Part shown: positions 16,165 through 21,306 of the stretch, piece after piece
Layout of the letters: each line of letters opens with the position of its first letter
Numbering within the stretch: position 1 is the stretch's first letter
NCBI GenBank assembly: GCA_036269915.1
Contig: DATBDM010000252.1
Location: 1 to 21,306 of the forward strand
DNA: 21,306 nucleotides
DNA from: DATBDM01 sp036269915
GTDB taxonomy: Bacteria; Actinomycetota; Thermoleophilia; Solirubrobacterales; Solirubrobacteraceae
Direction of reading: 5' to 3'
Notes under the pieces: model-generated
What the model was told of the DNA's origin: nothing
The model's database searches: none
Seen by the model: the letters and a program-made list of their open reading frames with translations, nothing else
Position numbers and translations under genes: made by a program

Positions 16165-18210
16165 ATGAACTTCCGCTCCCTCTACCAACACGGGTTCGCC
16201 CGGGTCGCCGCCTGCACCGAGCGGGTCTCGATCGCCGACCCGCAGGGCAACGCCGAGCGCGTGCTGGCGCAGGCGCGCGCTTGCTCGGACGAGGGCGTCG
16301 CAGTGGCGCTGTTCCCGGAGCTGCACCTCTCCGGCTACTCGATCGAGGACCTGCTGATGCAGGACGCCGTGCTCGACGGCGTCGCCGCGGCGCTCGCCAC
16401 GGTCGTCGAGGGATCGCGCGACCTGCTCCCCGTGCTCGTCGTCGGCGCGCCGCTGCACCGGCGCAACCGCATCTACAACTGCGCGGTGGTCATCCACCGC
16501 GGGCGCGTGCTCGGCGTCGCGCCCAAGTCGTACCTGCCGACCTACCGCGAGTTCTACGAGCGCCGCCAGCTGGCGCCGGGCGACGATCAGCGCGGCGGCA
16601 CGATCCGCATCGGCGACGACGAGGTGCCGTTCGGCCCGGACCTGCTGTTCGAGGCCGAGGACGTCCCCGGCCTCGTGATCCACGCAGAGGTCTGCGAGGA
16701 CGTGTGGATCCCGATCCCGCCGAGCTCGGAGGCCGCCCTCGCCGGCGCGACCGTGCTCCTGAACCTGTCGGGCAGCCCGATCACCGTCGGCCGGGCAGAG
16801 GACCGCAAGCTGCTGTGCCGCTCGCAGTCCTCGCGCTGCCTCGCCGCCTACCTCTACTGCGCCGCCGGTCAGGGCGAGTCGACCACGGACCTGTCCTGGG
16901 ACGGCCAGACGACGATCTACGAGAACGGCGTCCTGCTGGCCGAGAGCGACCGCTTCCCGGACAGCGCGCGGCGCTCGGTCACCGACGTCGACCTGGACCT
17001 GCTGCGCCAGGAGCGGCTGCGGATGGGGACCTTCGACGACAACCGGCGGACCCACGCCGGTCGCGTCGAGGCGTTCCGCCGCATCTCGTTCGAGCTGGCG
17101 CCGCCCGACCGCGACCTCGGGCTGCGCCGCACCGTCGAGCGCCTCCCCTTCGTCCCCGCCGATCCCGACCGGCTCGCCCTCGACTGCTACGAGGCCTACA
17201 ACATCCAGGTCGCCGGCCTCGAGCAGCGGCTCGAGGCGATCGGAGAGCCCAAGGTCGTGATCGGCGTGTCCGGCGGTCTCGACTCCACGCAGGCGCTGAT
17301 CGTCGCCGCCCGGGTGATGGACCGCGCCGGCCGCCCGCGCAGCGACATCCTCGCCTTCACGCTCCCGGGCTTCGCAACCAGCGAGCACACCAAGGACAAC
17401 GCGGTCGCGCTGATGGGCGCGCTCGGCGTCACCTGGGAGGAGCTCGACATCCGGCCGTCCGCGCGGCTGATGCTCGAGCAGCTCGGCCATCCCTACGCCA
17501 GGGGCGAGCCGGTCTACGACATCACCTTCGAGAACGTCCAGGCCGGCCTGCGCACCGATTACCTGTTCCGGATCGCCAACCAGCGCGGCGGGATCGTGCT
17601 CGGCACCGGCGACCTCTCGGAGCTCTCGCTCGGCTGGTCGACCTACGGCGTCGGCGACCAGATGAGCCACTACAACGTCAACGCCGGCGTCCCGAAGACG
17701 TTCATCCAGCACCTGATCCGCTGGGTCATCAGCTCGCGGCAGTTCGACGACGCCGTCGGCGCGACGCTCGGCGCGATCCTCGAGACGGAGATCAGCCCGG
17801 AGTTGGTGCCGGGCGACGAGCTGCAGTCGACCGAGTCGCAGATCGGGCCCTACAACCTGCACGACTTCTCGCTCTTCCACCTGCTGCGCTACGGGATGCG
17901 GCCGTCGAAGATCGGCTTCCTCGCCTGGCACGCGTGGCACGACGCGGACGGGGGCCCGTGGCCGCCCGGCTTCCCCGAGAACGAGCGGATCGCCTACGAC
18001 GCGCGCGAGATCCGCCACTGGCTCGAGGTCTTCTGCACGCGCTTCTTCGCGTTCGCGCAGTTCAAGCGCTCGGCGATGCCCAACGGCCCGAAGGTCGCGG
18101 CCGGCGGCTCGCTCTCCCCGCGCGGGGACTGGCGCGCGCCGTCCGACGGCTCCGCGACCGCGTGGCTGCGCGATCTCGAGCGCTTCGACGCCGACGCCTG
18201 GGGCGACTAG
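16165..18210 (+). CDS. nadE: Glutamine-dependent NAD+ synthetase
   Basis: The protein has 681 residues, as in the mycobacterial enzyme. It converts nicotinic acid adenine dinucleotide to NAD+ with ATP and glutamine, the last step of NAD synthesis, in the cytoplasm. The N-terminal nitrilase-type glutaminase domain has the E52-K121-C177 triad (FPELHLSGYS, APKSYLPTYREFYE, AEVCEDVWIP). The synthetase domain has the ATP-pyrophosphatase loop VIGVSGGLDSTQAL, then FENVQAGLRTDYLFRIANQR, VLGTGDLSELSLGWSTYGVG and the C-terminal SQFKRS-like segment (AQFKRSAMPNGPKV). The MNFRSLYQHGF start aligns with mycobacterial NadE. It stands 39 bp after the response regulator with its own promoter. Its stop lies in a CTAG shared with the convergent gene. 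Confidence 0.97.
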   Translation: MNFRSLYQHGFARVAACTERVSIADPQGNAERVLAQARACSDEGVAVALFPELHLSGYSIEDLLMQDAVLDGVAAALATVVEGSRDLLPVLVVGAPLHRRNRIYNCAVVIHRGRVLGVAPKSYLPTYREFYERRQLAPGDDQRGGTIRIGDDEVPFGPDLLFEAEDVPGLVIHAEVCEDVWIPIPPSSEAALAGATVLLNLSGSPITVGRAEDRKLLCRSQSSRCLAAYLYCAAGQGESTTDLSWDGQTTIYENGVLLAESDRFPDSARRSVTDVDLDLLRQERLRMGTFDDNRRTHAGRVEAFRRISFELAPPDRDLGLRRTVERLPFVPADPDRLALDCYEAYNIQVAGLEQRLEAIGEPKVVIGVSGGLDSTQALIVAARVMDRAGRPRSDILAFTLPGFATSEHTKDNAVALMGALGVTWEELDIRPSARLMLEQLGHPYARGEPVYDITFENVQAGLRTDYLFRIANQRGGIVLGTGDLSELSLGWSTYGVGDQMSHYNVNAGVPKTFIQHLIRWVISSRQFDDAVGATLGAILETEISPELVPGDELQSTESQIGPYNLHDFSLFHLLRYGMRPSKIGFLAWHAWHDADGGPWPPGFPENERIAYDAREIRHWLEVFCTRFFAFAQFKRSAMPNGPKVAAGGSLSPRGDWRAPSDGSATAWLRDLERFDADAWGD

Positions 18211-18758
18211 CTCGCCGGCTGCTCCGGGACGCGTCCGGAGTCCACGACGTTCGTGTGCATGTTGGTCTCCATCATCCTCAGCGCGGCCTCGGCGAGGTCA
18301 CGATGGATGTGCGCGACGCCGTCACGCGGGACGGTGAGCCGGAAGTGCCGGACGTAGGCGTCGAGCGCCGTGTAGAGGACGCACTGTTCGGTCACCTGAC
18401 CGACCAGCACGATCTCCTCGATCTCCAGCTGGTGCAGCAGGTACTCGAGCTGCGTCGAATAGAACGCCGAGTGACGCGCCTTGACGAGGAACGGGACGTC
18501 GTCGGGTGGGGCGATCGGCTCGACCAGCGAGGGCTCGCCCTCGAGCGCCCACGCGGTGAGCTCGTGGCGGCCCGCAGTCCAGTCGCCGTGGTTGTCGTTC
18601 ACGTAGACGACGGTCGTGTCCGTGCGGCGCGCGCGGTCGATCATGTCCGCGATCACCGGCACGACGTCGCGCACGGATTCCTTGAGCTTGTCGGCGTCCG
18701 GGTGGTCGTAGCGGTTCAGCATGTCGACGACGAGCAGCGCCGCCTTGGTTTCGGCCAT
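18207..18758 (-). CDS. Isochorismatase-family cysteine hydrolase
   Basis: The protein has 183 residues and the alpha/beta fold of the isochorismatase/nicotinamidase superfamily. The catalytic triad is D12 (LLVVDMLNRYDHP), K93 (FLVKARHSAFYST) and C126 (VGQVTEQCVLYTALDA). The substrate is not evident. It is adjacent to nadE, but the nicotinamidase metal-binding pattern is not clearly present (the loop reads NDNHGDWTAGRHE), so pncA is not assigned. The start ATG at 18758 follows the metallophosphoesterase stop by 9 bp, which implies an operon. The stop (18207-18209) overlaps that of nadE. Confidence 0.9.
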   Translation of the reverse strand: MAETKAALLVVDMLNRYDHPDADKLKESVRDVVPVIADMIDRARRTDTTVVYVNDNHGDWTAGRHELTAWALEGEPSLVEPIAPPDDVPFLVKARHSAFYSTQLEYLLHQLEIEEIVLVGQVTEQCVLYTALDAYVRHFRLTVPRDGVAHIHRDLAEAALRMMETNMHTNVVDSGRVPEQPAS

Positions 18759-18767
18759 GCGCGAGGC

Positions 18768-19502
18768 CTACCCGGAACGGAGGGAGATCTCCTCGAACAG
18801 GCGCGTGATCGTGTCGGGGTCGACCGGATCGATCAGCGACGCGGTGATCGAGCGGGTGTCGGGCCAGCCGCCGGCGAGGATCCGCGTGCCGACCCCGACG
18901 GCGTCGTAGCGCGTGCGCCGCAGCTCGGGCTCGCCGTCGGCGATCCACAGCCAGCTCGCCTCCCCCGTCCCGTCGTAGGGCATCCCGACGCTGCCGGCGT
19001 TGACGAACCGCGTGCCGCCCACGATCCGGTCGTCCGGCTGGTGCGTGTGGCCGGCCACCACGAGCCGCGCGCCGGTCCCCGACAGCGTCTCCTCCCACCG
19101 GCCTGCGGGCGAGATGCGCGTGAGCATCTCGTCGTCGCGCCGCGGGCTCGCGTGGCAGAAGAGAACCTGGTCGACGCGGACCGAGACGGGCAGGTCGCCG
19201 AGCCCCAGCGCGTCGTCGCCGAGCTCCTCGGCGGTCCGCGCGGCGGTGAGCGCGACCATGCCCTCGAGCCCTCCAGCCGCCCCGCGCGCCGTGGCCGCGA
19301 CCTCACGCTCGCCGTTGCCGCGCACCCACCGCAGCGGCGCGTCGAGCGACCGGAGGCGGTCGAGGCTCGCCCGCGCGAACGGCCCGGGAACGGTGTCCCC
19401 GCCCACCACCACGACGTCGGCCCCCGCCGACCTGGGGTCGTCCAGCACGGCGTCGAGCGCATCGACGTTGCCGTGGATGTCGTACAGCGCCAGGACGTTC
19501 AT
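18768..19502 (-). CDS. Metallophosphoesterase (YfcE/MJ0936-like)
   Basis: The protein has 244 residues. All the motifs of the calcineurin-like phosphoesterase fold are present: D8 and H10 in YDIHGN, D36 in GGDTVPGP, N63 in RGNGE, H117 in CHASP, and H152 and H154 in GHTHQ. It should bind two divalent metals and cleave a phosphoester or phosphodiester. The substrate cannot be told. An AGSVGMPYDG segment near the end of the core (about residues 169-178) is typical of the YfcE-like group. The ATG at 19502 has no Shine-Dalgarno and a -10 eight bases upstream, so the transcript is near-leaderless. It is co-transcribed with the isochorismatase-family gene. Confidence 0.92.
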   Translation of the reverse strand: MNVLALYDIHGNVDALDAVLDDPRSAGADVVVVGGDTVPGPFARASLDRLRSLDAPLRWVRGNGEREVAATARGAAGGLEGMVALTAARTAEELGDDALGLGDLPVSVRVDQVLFCHASPRRDDEMLTRISPAGRWEETLSGTGARLVVAGHTHQPDDRIVGGTRFVNAGSVGMPYDGTGEASWLWIADGEPELRRTRYDAVGVGTRILAGGWPDTRSITASLIDPVDPDTITRLFEEISLRSG

Positions 19503-19510
19503 CGCTGCAA

Positions 19511-19518
19511 GCTATAGA
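19511..19518. promoter_or_regulatory. Shared palindromic -10 (CTATAG) of two divergent genes
   Basis: The palindrome CTATAG at 19512-19517 gives TATAGC on the minus strand (19511-19516), 8 bases before the metallophosphoesterase ATG. It also gives TATAGA on the plus strand (19513-19518), 15 bases before the UspA-like ATG. The whole divergent gap is only 31 bp, so both promoters must lie here and their polymerases would compete. Both -35 regions would lie inside the opposite gene. Confidence 0.45.
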
Positions 19519-19533
19519 CATCTCGGGGCGACC

Positions 19534-19941
19534 ATGCCCTGGCTCGACCCCACGACACCCGCGCGCGTCCTGGTCGTCACGGATCTCGATCCCGCCACGC
19601 CCGCGCTGCTCGACGCGGTCCGGCGCCGCTCGTGGCGCGGGCCCGCGGAGTTCCGCGTGCTCGTGCCGAACCCCGCACCCGCCGAGTGGCATCCGTTCCA
19701 CCCGGAGCGCCGCGACAAGGTCGACGAGGCCGAGCGCGCGCTGCTGCGCGCGCTGACGCGGATCCAGGAGGTCGTCGGCGCGCCCGTCCGGGGCCGCGTC
19801 TCCGTCCGTCACGACCCGATGGACGCGATCGAGGAGATGCTCTCCGAGGAGCCGTTCGACGAGATCATCCTCTCGCTGCGGGGGCACGGCCTCGAGCGCC
19901 GGGTCGGGCATCTCGGCCTCCCGGTGACGGCAGTCAGGTAA
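19534..19941 (+). CDS. Small UspA-like (universal stress) protein
   Basis: The protein has 135 residues. It opens with a beta strand followed by an aspartate (RVLVVTDLDPATPALLDAVR) and has MDAIEEMLSEEPFDEIILSL followed by LERRVGHLGLPVTAV, a pattern of the UspA-like nucleotide-binding fold seen in small actinobacterial proteins. The usual ATP-binding G-2x-G-9x-G-S/T loop is not clearly present, so it may not bind ATP. The function is unknown. The ATG at 19534 is chosen over upstream in-frame starts because those lie inside the opposite phosphoesterase gene and give an arginine/serine-rich peptide. The next gene follows after 31 bp on the same strand. Confidence 0.7.
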   Translation: MPWLDPTTPARVLVVTDLDPATPALLDAVRRRSWRGPAEFRVLVPNPAPAEWHPFHPERRDKVDEAERALLRALTRIQEVVGAPVRGRVSVRHDPMDAIEEMLSEEPFDEIILSLRGHGLERRVGHLGLPVTAVR

Positions 19942-19972
19942 TTGCGAGGTGGTCGGCCCGATCCTCCGGGCC

Positions 19973-20788
19973 ATGACCACCCATACGACTCCAGCGTCAG
20001 GCCTCTCCTTCGGCCGCCAGATGCTCAACAAGGTCCCGGAGATCACCCTCTTCTTCTGGATCATCAAGATCATGTGCACGACCGTCGGCGAGACGGCTGC
20101 CGACTACGTGAACGAAACGCTCGGCTTCGGCCTCGTGGACACCACCTACGTCGCCGGCGCGCTGCTCGCGTTCCTGCTCATCGTGCAGTTCATGCTGCGC
20201 GGGTACGTTCCAGTCGTCTACTGGTCGACCGTCGTGGTGATCAGTGTCTTCGGCACGTTGATCACCGACAACCTGACCGACGGCCACAACGTCCCGCTGA
20301 CGACGACCACCACGATCTTCGCGATCGTCCTCGCCGTCGTGTTCGCCGCCTGGTACCTCGTCGAGCGCACGCTGTCGATCCACACGATCCACACCACGCG
20401 ACGCGAGGCGTTCTACTGGCTCGCGATCCTGTTCACCTTCGCGCTCGGCACCGCCGCCGGCGACCTCGTCGCGGAGCAGTTCAGCCTCGGCTACGGCGTC
20501 TCGATCGCGATCTGGGGCGGCCTCATCGCCCTCATCACCGCCGCGCACTACGGGCTCAAGATGAACGCGGTCCTGTCGTTCTGGATGGCCTACATCCTTA
20601 CCCGCCCGCTGGGCGCCTCGATCGGCGACTTCATGTCCCAGCACGACAAGCAGTACGGCGGCCTCGGCCTGGGCACGACGGGGACGAGCTACATCTTCCT
20701 CGGCTGCATCCTCGCCCTGGTGGCCTTCCTGAGCGTCACGAAGCGCGACCGGACCCCGACCGCGACGGCGGCGCCGGAAGCGGCGTAG
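19973..20788 (+). CDS. COG4705 membrane protein with DUF347 repeats
   Basis: The protein has 271 residues and about eight hydrophobic segments. It matches COG4705 (DUF347 repeats, function unknown). Four internal repeats share a G-x3-A/G/T-D core followed by a short hydrophobic stretch: TTVGETAADYV, SVFGTLITDNL, FALGTAAGDLV and RPLGASIGDFM. The first and third repeats open with the similar FFWIIKIMCTTVGE and FYWLAILFTFALG. Acidic residues buried in such repeats suggest ion or metal transport, but no substrate is known. The ATG at 19973 (MTTHTTP) is preferred; an in-frame GTG at 19949 is possible. Neither has a clear ribosome binding site. The 3' end overlaps the convergent gene by 53 bp. Confidence 0.82.
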   Translation: MTTHTTPASGLSFGRQMLNKVPEITLFFWIIKIMCTTVGETAADYVNETLGFGLVDTTYVAGALLAFLLIVQFMLRGYVPVVYWSTVVVISVFGTLITDNLTDGHNVPLTTTTTIFAIVLAVVFAAWYLVERTLSIHTIHTTRREAFYWLAILFTFALGTAAGDLVAEQFSLGYGVSIAIWGGLIALITAAHYGLKMNAVLSFWMAYILTRPLGASIGDFMSQHDKQYGGLGLGTTGTSYIFLGCILALVAFLSVTKRDRTPTATAAPEAA

Positions 20789-21306
20789 CCGAGCGCGCAA
20801 GCCAGTCCGCCCATCGGGTCGCACCGCGGCGGGCCGTCGCCGACGTGCCGCCGGCGGTGATCGCCGCCTGCACCTTGCCCGGCAAGGGCACGCGGTGGAT
20901 CCGGCGGGTCCGGCCGCGGGCGTCGAGGTACTGCTCCAGCAACTCGACCAGCGTCAGATCCTCCGGGCCGGCGAAGTCGGGGCGGTCACCGCTCGGGCCG
21001 TCGGCCACGGAGGCGACGACGTCGTCGGCGAACTCGTCGGCGTCGCCCGGCGCCATGCGGGCATCGCCCGGCAGGGCGATGAGCCGCTGGTCGAGCATGC
21101 TGGAGCAGAGTCGGTCGAGCAGCCAGTAGAACGAGGTCGCGCGGACGATCGACCACGGCACGCCCGACGCCCGCACGAGCTGCTCTGCCTCGAGCTTGCG
21201 CCGCGCGTAGGGCAGGCGCCGGAGATGCTCCAGCCCGACGATCGAGACGTGGACGAAGTGCGCGACCCGTTCGCGCTCGGCGGCCGCGAGCAGCGCGCTC
21301 GTGCCG
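20736..21306 (-). CDS. NmrA-like NAD(P)-binding SDR protein, C-terminal part (cut by window edge)
   Basis: The start lies beyond the right edge. Translating from the edge gives GTSALLAAAERERVAHFVHV, then SIVGLEHLRRLPYARRKLEA and EQLVRASGVPWSIVRATSFY. This is the middle and end of an atypical or extended short-chain dehydrogenase of the NmrA/YwnB-like kind, with a possible YxxxK at YARRK. Such proteins bind NAD(P) and act as reductases or sensors; the substrate is unknown. The stop at 20736 leaves a low-complexity tail of about 18 residues (PLPAPPSRSGSGRAS) lying over the 3' end of the COG4705 gene. Homologues usually end soon after the WADWL segment, so the tail may be a recent extension. Confidence 0.82.
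   Translation of the reverse strand, partial: GTSALLAAAERERVAHFVHVSIVGLEHLRRLPYARRKLEAEQLVRASGVPWSIVRATSFYWLLDRLCSSMLDQRLIALPGDARMAPGDADEFADDVVASVADGPSGDRPDFAGPEDLTLVELLEQYLDARGRTRRIHRVPLPGKVQAAITAGGTSATARRGATRWADWLARSATPLPAPPSRSGSGRAS

Noticed and set aside
16117..18018. Open frame of 633 codons on the minus strand opposite nadE
   Set aside because: It lies antisense to a textbook NAD+ synthetase with all catalytic residues, and its composition is Arg/Val/Asp-rich as expected for a mirror frame.
18207..18758. Nicotinamidase (pncA) beside nadE
   Set aside because: The isochorismatase-fold triad is present, but the nicotinamidase metal site is not clear, and adjacency to nadE is convergent and not operonic.
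16281..19517. Open frame of 1078 codons on the plus strand spanning nadE and both hydrolase genes
   Set aside because: It is a shadow in GC-rich DNA: the peptide is Arg/Ala/Pro-rich with no family likeness, and three well-supported genes occupy the other frames.

Overview
The window is about 21 kb of very GC-rich DNA, densely packed with genes. Short intergenic gaps, GTG starts, GTGA stop/start overlaps and a form I aerobic CO dehydrogenase operon suggest an actinomycete. The mix of genes resembles Thermoleophilia (Solirubrobacterales relatives) most, but this is inferred from protein style, not from a marker gene. I see no rRNA, tRNA, CRISPR array, insertion sequence, phage gene or other sign of mobility.

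Layout. (1) 1-563, minus strand: a DUF4188 protein, then the first 23 codons of a cupin-like gene that runs off the left edge. (2) 864-2794: an ECF sigma factor with a SnoaL-like C-terminal domain (ECF41/SigJ type) divergent from an NAD(P)-binding epimerase-like protein. The 77 bp between them hold two matching promoter-like boxes pointing outwards. (3) 2957-11583, minus strand: the main feature, a nine-gene operon read as coxM, coxS, coxL, an XdhC/CoxF-type gene, a MocA-type cytidylyltransferase gene, coxD, coxE, coxG and a DUF2182 membrane protein gene. CoxL has the AYRCSFR loop of true form I CO dehydrogenase. (4) 11678-13783: a LysR regulator divergent from the cox operon, then a convergent second XdhC gene. 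(5) 13890-16125: a small exported histidine-rich protein, divergent from a NarL-type two-component system. (6) 16165-18210: glutamine-dependent NAD+ synthetase (nadE). (7) 18207-19502, minus strand: a metallophosphoesterase and an isochorismatase-family hydrolase, divergent from a small UspA-like protein gene at 19534. (8) 19973-20788: a COG4705/DUF347 membrane protein, convergent with an NmrA-like SDR gene that runs off the right edge.

How the cox genes fit together. CoxM (FAD), CoxS (two [2Fe-2S]) and CoxL (Mo-Cu active site) form the enzyme that oxidises CO and passes electrons to the respiratory chain. The MocA-type protein and the XdhC/CoxF-type protein should supply and load the molybdopterin cytosine dinucleotide cofactor. 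CoxD (AAA+) and CoxE (VWA) mature the metal centre. CoxG, with a C-terminal membrane anchor, should tether the enzyme to the membrane, and the DUF2182 protein may take part. The most unusual point is that the XdhC/CoxF-type protein ends in a three-cysteine YHS-like domain, a possible metal (perhaps copper) handling module fused to a cofactor-loading protein. The LysR regulator probably controls the operon through two dyads in the 94 bp between them.
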